From Verrucomicrobiota bacterium (GTDB taxonomy: Bacteria; Verrucomicrobiota; Verrucomicrobiia; Verrucomicrobiales; Akkermansiaceae): a stretch of DNA of 64,000 nucleotides. The position numbers and the translations under genes were made by a program. Of this stretch, positions 1-10,027 are shown in pieces. The DNA lies in the NCBI GenBank assembly GCA_017301995.1, contig JAFLEH010000019.1:62001-126000 (forward strand), read 5' to 3'. The notes beneath the pieces were generated by a model. That model ran no database searches, was not told where the DNA came from, and saw only the letters and a list, made by a program, of their open reading frames with translations. Position 1 is the stretch's first letter. Each line of letters begins with the position of its first letter.

Positions 1-1
1 C

Positions 2-1963
2 ACCGGCGGCGACTGGAACTGGGAATACGGCATGCGCAAAAACACCATCGACGATGCCGAACACATCCGCGATCACCTGCTGCGGGCCATTTATGGCAAT
101 TTTTCCAATGCCAAAAAACTCGCCACAAACAGCAAACTCGAATTCGACTGGGTGCCCTTCATCGCCGGCAAGCGCGAGTCGCGCCGGTTGTTGGGCGACC
201 ACATCGTCACCCAGCAGGACATGGTCAACGCGGTTTATTTCGAGGACGCGGTGGGGACCACCGACTGGGGGATCGACCTGCATTTCGAGACCGGCACCAG
301 TTATCTATCTGGCTATCAGAAAACCAACATCGCCCGGCCCTGCTATTTCCCGTTCCGCAGCCTTTACTCGCGCAACATTCCGAACCTGATGATGGCCGGG
401 CGCGATTTCTCATGCACCCACGTGGGTCTGGGATCGCCGCGGGTCCAAAACACCACCGGCCAAATGGGCGTGGCCGTCGGCTATGCCGCGGCGCTCTGCA
501 AACAATACTCCATCCTTCCCCGCGACATCTACCGCACCGCCGCGCGCACCACCGAACTCCAGGCGCGCATCACCGGCACCTGGCCCGCCAGACCCACCGC
601 AAGCGGCGTCGCCATCGACAACTCGGATGCCTCCGGCGTCAGCATCGCGGGAACATGGACCGCCAGCACCTCCGTTGCCGGCTATCAGGGAGCCAACTAT
701 CTGCTGGACGGCAATACCGCCCGCGGAGCCAAGCGCGTCGGGTTCACCCCCTCCAACCTCGCGCCTGGCAATTACCTCGTGGCCATCCGTTGGACCGCCG
801 ATACCAACCGCTCCAGCAGCGTTCCGGTATGGGTATTCACCACGCCGCCCGCAACCACCGACCTGACAACATCGGAACTGGTCTCCATCCGCAACACCCA
901 GCCCAATTCCACGCTCACCCCTGGCGCTCTTGAGGTTGGCCGTTACGCGCCAAACGATTTCACCCGCGGCCTGTTGCGCTTCAACCTCTCGGCGCTGCCC
1001 GCGACGGCTGTCATCCGCTCCGCCTCGCTCGTGCTGGCATCCCCGGGCGCCGATCCGACGACCGCTTCCGGTCCGGCCGGCGCCGATGGCATCCGCCTCT
1101 ATCAAACAACCGAATCGTTCACCCCGGTTTCCGTTTCATGGAACAAGCGCGATGCAGCCACCGCATGGACCACCGCGGGCGGCACTTTCGACGCCGCCAA
1201 CCCGCTCGCGGTCATCTCCTCCCCCACCGACCCCGGTTTGGTGGAACCGGGCGAACGGTTCACGTTTTCCTCCGCCGCTCTAACCTCCGCGGTGGATGCC
1301 GCACGCCGTCTCGCAACGCCAAACCTGCACCTGATGGTCCGCACTCCGTCGCTCGATTCCAGCTACAACGCGCGCAAACTCTACCTTTTCGAGGCCGCCA
1401 CGCTCACGGTGTCGTTGTTCGTTCCCGCCCTCCCGGCAACCTACACCGTGAACCAACGCCAAAGCGGCGGCCAATGGAACGTGCTCGGTCCGCACGATAT
1501 CACCGACGCGGGAGTCACCGTGATCGTCGGCAATGACAACGCCAACGGCTGGGTGGTCGCCGACGCGGCGCTGTTCTCGCCAAACGGTGGCGACGACGAC
1601 CGCGATGCGGACGGCCTGCCGGATTGGTGGGAGCGCTGGCATTTTCTGTCCGAAACCAACGCCAAACCCACGGAAGACACCGATCACGACGGGCAAACCA
1701 ACGCCATCGAGTATCTAACCGGAATGGATCCCCAATCCTCGTCCTCAAAATTCGAGGCCCGTGCGGTGCTCGACAGCCAAGGCGGCGGCTGCGCGCTGAG
1801 CTGGCCCAGCGCCGATGGCCTCAGTTACCGAATCGAGTCGTCAACCGACTGCGCGACATGGACCACGTGGCAGGAGCGCATTGCCGCGACCCCACCCCAA
1901 AACCACTGCGTCGCTCCGGTCAACGGGCGAGCGCGATTCTTCCGCGTCGTGCTTGAAAACTGA
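2..1963 (+). CDS. FAD-dependent oxidoreductase, C-terminal part, with golvesin and DNRLRE modules (5' truncated by window edge)
   Basis: The frame is open from base 2, so the gene begins before the window. The first ~150 visible residues match the C-terminal part of FAD_oxidored-type proteins (motifs such as SRNIPNLMMAGRDFS and GSPRVQNTTGQMG near the FAD site). A golvesin/xanthan-lyase-like domain follows. Its first half (about residues 192-265 counted from base 32) is separated from its second half (about 470-520, with TVNQ and GGQWNVLG) by a DNRLRE-like beta domain. An Asp-rich thrombospondin type 3 stretch (DDDRDADGLPDWWE) and a C-terminal beta domain end the protein. The family is expected to be exported and to act on sugars or other organic substrates; the substrate cannot be told. 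The N-terminal Rossmann motif is not visible. Confidence 0.8.
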   Translation, partial: TGGDWNWEYGMRKNTIDDAEHIRDHLLRAIYGNFSNAKKLATNSKLEFDWVPFIAGKRESRRLLGDHIVTQQDMVNAVYFEDAVGTTDWGIDLHFETGTSYLSGYQKTNIARPCYFPFRSLYSRNIPNLMMAGRDFSCTHVGLGSPRVQNTTGQMGVAVGYAAALCKQYSILPRDIYRTAARTTELQARITGTWPARPTASGVAIDNSDASGVSIAGTWTASTSVAGYQGANYLLDGNTARGAKRVGFTPSNLAPGNYLVAIRWTADTNRSSSVPVWVFTTPPATTDLTTSELVSIRNTQPNSTLTPGALEVGRYAPNDFTRGLLRFNLSALPATAVIRSASLVLASPGADPTTASGPAGADGIRLYQTTESFTPVSVSWNKRDAATAWTTAGGTFDAANPLAVISSPTDPGLVEPGERFTFSSAALTSAVDAARRLATPNLHLMVRTPSLDSSYNARKLYLFEAATLTVSLFVPALPATYTVNQRQSGGQWNVLGPHDITDAGVTVIVGNDNANGWVVADAALFSPNGGDDDRDADGLPDWWERWHFLSETNAKPTEDTDHDGQTNAIEYLTGMDPQSSSSKFEARAVLDSQGGGCALSWPSADGLSYRIESSTDCATWTTWQERIAATPPQNHCVAPVNGRARFFRVVLEN

Positions 1964-2203
1964 AACGCCATGATGATTCCACAATACGCAAAATCGAAGA
2001 TTATTTGCGCAAACTTCCGTTGTGGTACCCGGCCGAAAGTCGGATATTCGTCACTGACTTTCGGACAAACCCCGTATGTGACCGAATCGTCCCGCCACTT
2101 CGGGGACGCGCAAGCTCGGCATGTTCCGTAACCCTTCTTCCAACCCCAATTCCAGAACCCGCGTCGCCGGAAGCGACACCTAACACAAGCCAAAGCCAAA
2201 TCC

Positions 2204-5200
2204 ATGAAATTCCAGTCCAACCCATTCCTCCGGACCTTCGCCTTCGCCACCCTCTGTCTCACCCTGGGCCCGGCCGCCCACGCCGACGACTACCAGTGGA
2301 ACGGCACTTCCACCAGCAGTTGGGCTACGGCCGGCAACTGGGTAACCGCCTCCGGAACGTATTACGGCCGGGCGGTCACCGCCGGTGTCGCCCCCACGGG
2401 AGGCACCTTCGCCCACCGGCTGAACGTGCTCAACGGCGCCGGCAGTCCGCTGATCTACGACAGCTCTCTCGGCAATACCGTGTATGCCAATACGGCCTCC
2501 GGTCAGCGCGGCCTTGTCATGTCGAGCGGCACCGCCACGGCCCTCGCCCCAGCCAGTTCCTTCATTATCGCGGGCGGCTCATTCTCGACCCTCGGTTCCA
2601 GCGCGGCCGATGCGATTGGCAACTCCGCCGCTTCCGGCACGACATCCGTGCTGACCGTCAACGGCGGCGAATTCATCGGCTCTGGCGCAGGGACCATCAT
2701 CAATTTCGGTGGCACCAACAATGTCTCCACCTTCAACATACTCTCCGGCAGCGCGACCCTGACCACCCTCACCGCCTCAAACTCCGGAGGTGGCTCCGGC
2801 ACGGTCAATCTCGATGGAGGGACTCTGTCCGTCAACAAGATCAACAAAATCAGCACCGGCACGGCCACCTTCAATTTCAATGGCGGCACACTCAAGGCCC
2901 GGCAGAACGATGCCGCGTTCATCAGCGGCCTCTCAGCCGTTTACGTCAAAAGCGCTGGAGCGATCATCGACACCAACGGCTTCGATGTCACCATCGGCAA
3001 CATCCTGCGTGATGGCGGCGGTGGCGGCGGACTAACAAAGAAGGGCACCGGCACCCTCACTCTCACCACGGCTCCCACCTACACGGGGGCAACGGTAGTC
3101 AACGCAGGCACGCTCGCGTTCAACGCAACGGGAGCCCTCGATAACACCATCTCCGGCGCGGGCAGCCTCGCCATCGGCGGCGCCGTCACCCTCGGCGGAA
3201 CCAACACCTATCTCGGAGCCACCAGCGTGAACTCCGGCGCACTTACCCTCAACGGCTCGCTCACCTCCAACATCACGGTCGCCGGCGGAGCCAACCTCGC
3301 CGGCGAGGGATCCACCACCGGCTCCCTGACATTCACGGGCACCTCCGCGCTTTCCTTCAACACCTCCACCCCCGGCGCGTTCACGGCTGGGTCCATCAAT
3401 GCCACGGGAGCCGCCGTCTCGATCGCCCCCATCGGCACGGGAGCCGGTTCAGGCATCGTCGTGCTACAAGCGGCCGGAGGCATCACCGGCACCATCGGCA
3501 CCGAGTTCATTGGCAGTTCCCGGTTGTCGCTTTACTACAACGTCGGCAACACCCAGCTTCTCGCCAACTTCACACCCGCCACGCTAACATGGAAAGGCAA
3601 TGACCTCACCAATCCGACCTTTTGGGACACCGATGTGACCGCCAACTGGGACAATGGCGGATCGCCGGACAAGTTCCTCGCGGGTGACAACGTGCTGTTT
3701 GACGACACCGCGTCCGATTTCACCGTGGCGGTGCAAGCCGAGATTTTCCCCGGAAACATCACCTTCGGCAGCACGGGCACCAACGACTACACCATCACCG
3801 GGGCCGCCATCAGTGGCGGTTGCACTCTCACCAAAAATGGCGACTCCTACCTGTATCTGAACACCCCCAACACCTACACGGGCACCACAACCATCAACGC
3901 CGGAATGATCGTCGCCGGCCACAACTCGGCGCTCGGCAGCACGGCGGCCGGAACCACCGTCGCCGCCGGTGGCGCGCTTGATATCAATAACAAGAATCTC
4001 GGCACCGAAGTCATCACCATCTCCGGCGATGGCGACGGCACCGGAGCCCTGGTCAACATCGGCGGCGAACAGATCAACGCGATCGGCCGCCTCGTGCTCG
4101 GCGCCGATGCCGCTATCGGCGGCTCAGGCCGCTGGGATCTCCGCAATTCAACGCCCACCCTGGACATGGGCGGATTCACCCTCACCAAGAAAGGCCTCAA
4201 CTACGTGGGACTTGTCGGGGTCACCGTGGCAAACCCCGGCGACATCGATGTGACGGAAGGCACATTCTCGATCCAGACATCCACCACCATGGCAGGATCG
4301 GACACCAACACCATCACCGTCCGCAGCGGAGCCTTGCTCGCAAGCTGGCAGGCAGCCAACCCGACCCCATGGAGCCTTGATCTGAAAAACGGCTCCACGC
4401 TGCGTTCCGAAAGCGCCGCGGTGGCAGCCAACAATACCTGGACCGGCCCTGTCACACTGGAGGATGCCGGCACCGTGACCATCGATGCCATCGGAAGCAT
4501 GACCATCGCCGGCGTGATCTCCGGAACCGATTCAGGCATCACCAAAACAGGCGCGGGTGTCACCTATCTCGAGGGAGCCAATACCTACACCGGCGCCACC
4601 ACCGTCAATGCGGGAGCACTCGTAATCAGGAACACCGCCGCGCTCGGATCCACCGGCGTGGGCACCACCGTAAACAACACCGGCCGCATTGAGCTCGACA
4701 ACCTCACCTGCAGCGGCGAAGCCATCACCATCACCGGCGACGGGGGCAACTTCTGGGGACCACTCCAAGGCCGGGCGGGCATCAGCGTCTGGACCGGCAA
4801 CGTCACGGTGGCCGCCAATTTGGCCCGCATCGGAGCACAGGCCGGAGCCAGCCTGGAAGTTTCCGGGGTGATCGACAGCCCCACCAACCACAACCTCCTC
4901 CTCCGCCCCGCGGATCTAACCTCCACGGTGATCCTCTCCGGCGCGAACACCTACACCGGCCCAACCTCGATCGTCGGCGGCGTCGTCAGCGTCAGCCATA
5001 TCGGCAGTGTTGCCGGAGGCCCCAGCAACCTCGGCGCGCAGACCACCGTGGCTGACGGCACCATTCACATGAGCCTGGCGGGTGCCACCGGCCTGCTGCG
5101 CTACACCGGCACCGGCGAAACCACCAACCGCGTGATCGACCTTTTCGCACCCACCAACGGCGCCTACCTTGAGCAGTCCGGCACCGGGCTGCTCAAATTC

Positions 5201-6598
5201 ACCGCCGACCTAACCGCCACCGGTGCCGGGACCAAGAACCTCGCCCTGCAAGGTTCCACCGCAGGTATCGGCGAACTCGCCGGGGCCATCGTGGACAACT
5301 CCGCCACCAACAAGACCACCGTCACCAAGACCGGCACCGGAACCTGGGTGCTCTCGGGAAACAACACGTTCACCGGCAATGTGACCATTGATCTTGGCGT
5401 GCTCCGGATCACCAACTCCAACGCGCTGGGCACCGGCACGAAGAGCATCGGCATCAACGCCTCCGCCAACAAGTGGCTGGAACTCGACGGCTCCGGCGGA
5501 AACATCACGCTGCCCGCCTCGTTCACGTTCTACACCAGCGGTGTCAACGGAGTCATCCGCAACACGGCGGGCGACAACGTGATCGATAGCCCCATCACCA
5601 TGATGGTAGGCAATGGCAACAGCAAAATCCTCTCGGACAACGCCGGTTCGCTGACGCTGAATGGAAACATTGACGCCAACACCACCACCCGTGTCCTCGA
5701 CTTGGGCGGAAACTCCACCGCCAACAACGCCTTCAACGGCGTGCTGAGCAACGCCAATACCCCCGGCCTTGCCAAGTCCGATGCCGGCAAGTGGACGCTC
5801 AACGGCGTGAACCTCTACACCGGAGCCACCACCATCACCGGCGGAACCCTGGTCATCGGCGCCACCGGCTCCATCGACGCCAGCGCCTCGCTCGCCATCT
5901 CTGCCGGCGCGGCACTCGACACCACCGCCAAGTCCGGTTACACCCTGCCGCCCACGGTTTCGATCAACCTCGATGGCGACACCGGCACCTGCGGCCTCAT
6001 CAACGCCGCCGGCCAGGCCCTCGACATTGACGGTGCCGCCGTCACCTTCAACGTGACCGGCACGCTCGCCTCACCGGTTTATGTGCTGGCCAACTACGGC
6101 AGCATCAGCGGAACCCCGGCTTTTGCATCCGCCACGCCGCCCTCCAGCTATACGCTGGACTATGCCTACAACGGCGGAACCCAGATCGCCCTCGTGCGAT
6201 CGGCTTCCGACTATGACGATTGGATGGATCTCTATCCGTCGATCACCGGTGCCGACAAACTTCCCGGCGCCGATCCCGATGGCGATGGCCTAACCAACTT
6301 TGAGGAGTACGCCTTCGGCCTCGCGCCTAACAACGGAGCCTCGGTCAACCCGATCAGCCAACCGCTCGGCAAAGCCACCGGCATCTTCAAATACACCCGG
6401 CGCGCCACTCCCGCCAGCACCGGCGTTACCTACACCTTCGAATCATCCACCACGCTGAACGGCGCGTGGACACCCTTCACCCCGGACTCCGCCACCTCCG
6501 ACTCCAACACCCCGGTTGAGGAAATCACCGTGGACGTCCCGGACTCCCTGCTTTCGAATCCCGCGATCTTCATCCGGGTCAAGGCGGTGAAACCCTGA
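2204..6598 (+). CDS. autotransporter-associated beta-strand-repeat surface protein
   Basis: This 1464-residue protein starts with a clear signal peptide (MKFQSNPFLRTFAFATLCLT, cleavage after AHA). The body consists of repeated beta-helix-type units with the pattern KxGxGTLTLxxxNTYTGxTTVNAGTL, typical of the PATR family (autotransporter-associated beta strand repeat). The last ~140 residues hold an acidic DPDGDGLTNFEEY segment and a beta domain common at the C-terminus of exported Verrucomicrobiota proteins. No classical autotransporter barrel is seen, so secretion or anchoring through this C-terminal module is an inference. The ATG was chosen because the signal peptide begins there; there is no strong Shine-Dalgarno. 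The function is probably surface or matrix structure. Confidence 0.85.
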   Translation: MKFQSNPFLRTFAFATLCLTLGPAAHADDYQWNGTSTSSWATAGNWVTASGTYYGRAVTAGVAPTGGTFAHRLNVLNGAGSPLIYDSSLGNTVYANTASGQRGLVMSSGTATALAPASSFIIAGGSFSTLGSSAADAIGNSAASGTTSVLTVNGGEFIGSGAGTIINFGGTNNVSTFNILSGSATLTTLTASNSGGGSGTVNLDGGTLSVNKINKISTGTATFNFNGGTLKARQNDAAFISGLSAVYVKSAGAIIDTNGFDVTIGNILRDGGGGGGLTKKGTGTLTLTTAPTYTGATVVNAGTLAFNATGALDNTISGAGSLAIGGAVTLGGTNTYLGATSVNSGALTLNGSLTSNITVAGGANLAGEGSTTGSLTFTGTSALSFNTSTPGAFTAGSINATGAAVSIAPIGTGAGSGIVVLQAAGGITGTIGTEFIGSSRLSLYYNVGNTQLLANFTPATLTWKGNDLTNPTFWDTDVTANWDNGGSPDKFLAGDNVLFDDTASDFTVAVQAEIFPGNITFGSTGTNDYTITGAAISGGCTLTKNGDSYLYLNTPNTYTGTTTINAGMIVAGHNSALGSTAAGTTVAAGGALDINNKNLGTEVITISGDGDGTGALVNIGGEQINAIGRLVLGADAAIGGSGRWDLRNSTPTLDMGGFTLTKKGLNYVGLVGVTVANPGDIDVTEGTFSIQTSTTMAGSDTNTITVRSGALLASWQAANPTPWSLDLKNGSTLRSESAAVAANNTWTGPVTLEDAGTVTIDAIGSMTIAGVISGTDSGITKTGAGVTYLEGANTYTGATTVNAGALVIRNTAALGSTGVGTTVNNTGRIELDNLTCSGEAITITGDGGNFWGPLQGRAGISVWTGNVTVAANLARIGAQAGASLEVSGVIDSPTNHNLLLRPADLTSTVILSGANTYTGPTSIVGGVVSVSHIGSVAGGPSNLGAQTTVADGTIHMSLAGATGLLRYTGTGETTNRVIDLFAPTNGAYLEQSGTGLLKFTADLTATGAGTKNLALQGSTAGIGELAGAIVDNSATNKTTVTKTGTGTWVLSGNNTFTGNVTIDLGVLRITNSNALGTGTKSIGINASANKWLELDGSGGNITLPASFTFYTSGVNGVIRNTAGDNVIDSPITMMVGNGNSKILSDNAGSLTLNGNIDANTTTRVLDLGGNSTANNAFNGVLSNANTPGLAKSDAGKWTLNGVNLYTGATTITGGTLVIGATGSIDASASLAISAGAALDTTAKSGYTLPPTVSINLDGDTGTCGLINAAGQALDIDGAAVTFNVTGTLASPVYVLANYGSISGTPAFASATPPSSYTLDYAYNGGTQIALVRSASDYDDWMDLYPSITGADKLPGADPDGDGLTNFEEYAFGLAPNNGASVNPISQPLGKATGIFKYTRRATPASTGVTYTFESSTTLNGAWTPFTPDSATSDSNTPVEEITVDVPDSLLSNPAIFIRVKAVKP

Positions 6599-6874
6599 TC
6601 CATGGCCGCAACTCTCCGGAACGCCATCCAAGGGAATCCGTTTCCCTGAGTCCACCCAATCCCGGCTGAATCGGTTCCTCCGGTCGACTCCGCGTCGGCT
6701 CTCGCGCTCGCGTGGGGTGCGGGGCGTGAGCCGGAAGGCCGCTTCCGGAGCATAATCCATTGGAGATGATAGGATTTCTTGGCCGATAGGACGAGCAACA
6801 TGGTTTCGCATCGGCCCGGTAGGCGAGGCAGTCTTATGAGACTCCAGCGATTGCTGTTGCCTTGGGAAGGAATG

Positions 6875-7057
6875 TCAAATGGCGAACCGGACCCGGCCGC
6901 CCGAGGCGCATCGATAGACCGGCACTTTGGCCGAGCCGAAACCGACAACCGCGGCGGGCTTTCCTCTGGTTTTGCGCTTGGGCGCGCGGGTGGCCGGAGG
7001 GGGGGTGTTGGAAGCGGCTTGTTGGGTTGTCGCCAATTTGTCGCCAGAGGTGTCCAT
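6875..7057 (-). pseudogene. remnant of a tyrosine recombinase (integrase) N-terminus
   Basis: An ATG-started frame of 60 residues ends with KVPVYRCASGGRVRFAI followed by a stop. Short basic N-termini followed by a 'VPxYRxxSxGxxRF' strand resemble the start of tyrosine recombinases of this phylum. Downstream sequence in other frames shows no continuing recombinase. It lies just beyond the 3' end of a tRNA fragment and reads away from it, the usual position of an integrase gene. It is read as a decayed relic of an earlier integration; the similarity is short and the call is tentative. Confidence 0.3.
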
Positions 7058-7128
7058 GGCGGGGGCCGAAGCGTCAACCGGAGGTGCGTTTCCGGGACTT
7101 GATCCATTGGAAATGAATGGATTGTGAA

Positions 7129-7173
7129 TGGCGCACCCGTAGGGACTCGAACCCCAAACCTTCTGATCCGTAG
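7129..7173 (-). other. 3' half of tRNA-Arg(ACG), candidate attachment site of the element
   Basis: Read on the minus strand, these 45 bases begin with the anticodon loop CTACGGA (anticodon ACG). They continue through the 3' anticodon strand, a T arm with TTCGAGT loop and stem TGGGG/CCCTA, the acceptor 3' strand CGGGTGC, a discriminator and an encoded CCA. The 5' half is missing: bases beyond 7173 do not pair. Tyrosine recombinases commonly use this half of a tRNA as the core. Because the lost 5' half would lie at higher coordinates, the inserted DNA lies to the right and the chromosome to the left, which agrees with gene content on both sides. Confidence 0.8.
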
Positions 7174-7349
7174 AATGGCGTAAAGCGTTCATAATAAGCG
7201 TGTTACAGCCGATAGTAGCCCGTATTTGCCGCAGTTGGCAATCATGATTTTCAACCATTTTTGCCAACTGAAACATATATGGACAACTGGTTGTCGCCAT
7301 TTGTCGCCACATGTTGCGTTAGATGATGGTTGACACCGCCAACACCGGC

Positions 7350-7565
7350 ATGGACAAGCCAACTGATTCGCCGCGCACCGAACAAACCACCGACCCGCTA
7401 CTCACTGAAAAAGACGCATGCGCCTACCTCCGCGTGAGCAAACGCAACCTCTACTGCTGGCGCATGGCCGGGCTGATACCGTATTTCAAGATCGGCCGCG
7501 CCGTGCGGTTCCGGAAATCCGAGGTGGACGCGGCTCTGGAGAAGATGCGGATTAGGGCAACCTAG
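7350..7565 (+). CDS. excisionase-like helix-turn-helix protein
   Basis: A 71-residue protein with an HTH_17/AlpA-type domain (LLTEKDACAYLRVSKRNLY, then FKIGRAVRFRKSEVDAAL). Such proteins act as excisionases or small regulators beside integrated elements, and this is the first gene inside the element. The ATG at 7350 is preferred over 7323 because it is preceded by TTGAC at 7330, as at many starts in this element, and the residues upstream are not conserved-looking. A close paralogue lies at 37161-37415. Confidence 0.75.
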   Translation: MDKPTDSPRTEQTTDPLLTEKDACAYLRVSKRNLYCWRMAGLIPYFKIGRAVRFRKSEVDAALEKMRIRAT

Positions 7566-7651
7566 GTCTCTCCTGCCGTTGCTTGAATTCAAGCTGGCAT
7601 TCAACAGCGACCCCTGTTACTGATCGCGCCAGACACCTTGTTCCAATGCCC

Positions 7652-10027
7652 ATGACCGAAGCCGATACTTGCCGGAAGTTCGTAGTCCCCGCTCTCCAAC
7701 GGGCCGGTTGGGATTGCGAGCCTCACAGCATCGCCGAGCAGCGGACCATCACCGACGGCAGGATCATACCGGTCGGAAAGGGGTTCGTCCGCAAGTCTCC
7801 AAAGCGGGCCGACTACCTGCTTGTTTTCCAGCGTGGATTCCCTCTTGGCGTGGCTGAGGCCAAGGGAGCCTGGAAATCCGCGGGAGCCGGATTGCAACAG
7901 GCCAAGGAATATGCCGAAATGCTCGGGCTGATGTTTGCCTACGCCACCAACGGACTCGAAATCATCGAGTTCGACTACTTCACGGGCAAGGAAACCTTGC
8001 TGGCCTCCTTTCCGACCCCGGACGAATTGTGGGCACGCTACCGGGCAGGCCGGGGCATCAAGGACGATGCCGCCGCCGAAAAGTTTCTCTCGCCGATCAA
8101 CACCGCGGTCAGGAAGGGCGAACGCTACTATGCCCAAATCGCCATCAACCGCGCCGTGGAAGGCATCGTGCGGGGAGACCGGCGGCAGCTCATCACCATG
8201 GCCACCGGCACCGGAAAGACCGCCGTGGCGTTCCAGATTTGTTGGAAACTGTGGAACGCCCGCTGGAATCCCAAGGACGAACACCGCCGCCCGAAGATCC
8301 TCTTCCTGGCCGACCGCAACCTCCTGGTGGACCATCCCAAGGACGGCATTTTCGCGGCGTTCGGTGATGCCCGCCACAAGATCGAGTCGGGGCAGGTGGT
8401 GAAGGGACGCGAGATGTATTTCGCCATCTATCAGGCTCTCGCGGGCGATGCCAACCGCGCCGCCCTGCATCGGGAGTTTCCCCGCGATTTCTTCGATCTG
8501 GTGATCGTGGACGAATGCCACCGGGGCAGCGCCCGCGACGATTCCAACTGGCGGGAAATCCTCCAGTGGTTCGAGCCCGCCTTCCAGCTTGGCATGACCG
8601 CCACGCCCTTGCGCGATGAAAACCGCGACACCTATCTGTATTTCGGCAATCCCATCTATCAATACACCCTGCGCCAGGGAATCGAGGACGGCTTCCTTGC
8701 CCCCTATCGCGTCCACCGGGTCGTCAGCGAGTGGGACGCGGCGGGCTGGCGGCCGAGCAAGGACGAACTGGACCGCTACGGCCGCGCCATCCCCGATGAG
8801 GAATACCAGACCAAGGATTTCGAGAAGGCGGTGGCACTTCGCGCGCGCACGGAAGCCATCGCCCGCCATCTCACCGGGTTCCTGAAAAAAACCGACCGCT
8901 TCGCGAAAACCATCGTCTTCTGCGTCGATCAGGACCACGCCGACGAAATGCGGCGGTGCATCGCCAACCTCAACACCGACCTCGTCCGGCAGTATCCCGA
9001 CTATGTGTGCCGCGTGACCGCCGACGAAGGCGACATCGGGCGCGGCCACCTTGAGCGGTTTCAGGATGTGGACCGCACCACGCCCGTCATTCTCACCACT
9101 TCCCAGCTTCTCACCACCGGTGTTGATGCCCCGACCTGCAAGAATGTGGTGCTGGCGCGGGTGGTCGGCTCCATGAGCGAATTCAAGCAGATCATCGGGC
9201 GCGGAACCCGCGTGCGCGACGATTACGGCAAGCTCTGGTTTTCCATCCTCGACTATACCGGATCGGCCACGCGCATGTTTGCCGATACCGAGTTTGATGG
9301 CGACCCGGCATTCGTCAGCGAGGAGCAGTTGAAAGACTATTGGGAAAGCCAAAACCTCAATGATGCTGGCGACGGCGAAACCACCGAATCACCCGACACC
9401 CCGCAACCTTTGCCTCCGGGCGGTGGCACCATCAGCGATCCGCCACCTGGGCCACCACGCAAGTTCTTCTTTGACGGTGGCCAGGTTGAGATAGTCGCCC
9501 ACCTCGTCTATGAACTCGACCCCGACGGCAAGCAACTGCGGGTCGTCCGCTACACCGACTACGCCGGGGAAAAGGTCCGCTCGCTGTTCCCCGATGTTAG
9601 GAAACTGCGGCAGGAGTGGGCGGACCCGGCGGCACGCGCGGCCATCATCGAGTCACTCGCTGAGCGCGGCATCAGCTTTGACGATCTCGCCGACGCATCC
9701 GGGCTTCCCGAGGCGGACCCGTTCGACCTGATTTGCCACCTTGCCCACAACGCCCCGCTGCGCACCCGCCGCGAACGCGCCCAGGCGCTCCGCTCCGAAA
9801 AGAAAGACTTCTTCGACCAATACGGACCGGAAGCCCGCGCCATCCTCGAAGAATTGTTGGAAAAATACGCCGAACACGGCACCGCGCAATTCGTCCTGCC
9901 CGATGTGCTACACATTCCGCCGATCTCCGGGCATGGGCAGCCATCCGAAATCGTGGATCTGTTCGGCGGTGCCCGGCACCTCCGCGAAGCCGTGTCCCGA
10001 CTCCAGGCTCTCCTTTATGCCTCCTAA
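7652..10027 (+). CDS. hsdR: type I restriction enzyme, R subunit (EcoEI-like)
   Basis: About 791 residues, close to the usual EcoEI-type R subunit. The N-terminal nuclease shows D54 and the E69-x-K71 pair (ADYLLVF...AEAKG). The SF2 motor has Walker A GTGKT at about 186-190, DECH at 287-290, TATP, and QIIGRGTR (motif VI). The C-terminal ~200 residues fit the EcoEI R C-terminal domain. It should translocate DNA and cut it when HsdS sites are unmethylated. The longer frame begins at a TTG at 7583; the ATG at 7652 gives the MTEADTCRKFV start normal for the family. The downstream gene overlaps it by 11 bases, so they are probably translationally coupled. Confidence 0.9.
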   Translation: MTEADTCRKFVVPALQRAGWDCEPHSIAEQRTITDGRIIPVGKGFVRKSPKRADYLLVFQRGFPLGVAEAKGAWKSAGAGLQQAKEYAEMLGLMFAYATNGLEIIEFDYFTGKETLLASFPTPDELWARYRAGRGIKDDAAAEKFLSPINTAVRKGERYYAQIAINRAVEGIVRGDRRQLITMATGTGKTAVAFQICWKLWNARWNPKDEHRRPKILFLADRNLLVDHPKDGIFAAFGDARHKIESGQVVKGREMYFAIYQALAGDANRAALHREFPRDFFDLVIVDECHRGSARDDSNWREILQWFEPAFQLGMTATPLRDENRDTYLYFGNPIYQYTLRQGIEDGFLAPYRVHRVVSEWDAAGWRPSKDELDRYGRAIPDEEYQTKDFEKAVALRARTEAIARHLTGFLKKTDRFAKTIVFCVDQDHADEMRRCIANLNTDLVRQYPDYVCRVTADEGDIGRGHLERFQDVDRTTPVILTTSQLLTTGVDAPTCKNVVLARVVGSMSEFKQIIGRGTRVRDDYGKLWFSILDYTGSATRMFADTEFDGDPAFVSEEQLKDYWESQNLNDAGDGETTESPDTPQPLPPGGGTISDPPPGPPRKFFFDGGQVEIVAHLVYELDPDGKQLRVVRYTDYAGEKVRSLFPDVRKLRQEWADPAARAAIIESLAERGISFDDLADASGLPEADPFDLICHLAHNAPLRTRRERAQALRSEKKDFFDQYGPEARAILEELLEKYAEHGTAQFVLPDVLHIPPISGHGQPSEIVDLFGGARHLREAVSRLQALLYAS

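Noticed and set aside
2005..3012. Arg/Pro-rich plus-strand frame overlapping the start of the beta-strand-repeat protein
   Set aside because: Composition is that of an off-frame GC-rich translation; the real gene in the other frame has a signal peptide.
7129..7260. Complete tRNA gene
   Set aside because: Only the part from the anticodon loop to CCA is present; sequence beyond 7173 cannot form the 5' anticodon strand, D arm or acceptor pairing.
7601..9352. 583-codon minus-strand frame opposite hsdR
   Set aside because: Antisense shadow of a well-supported gene; no domain.
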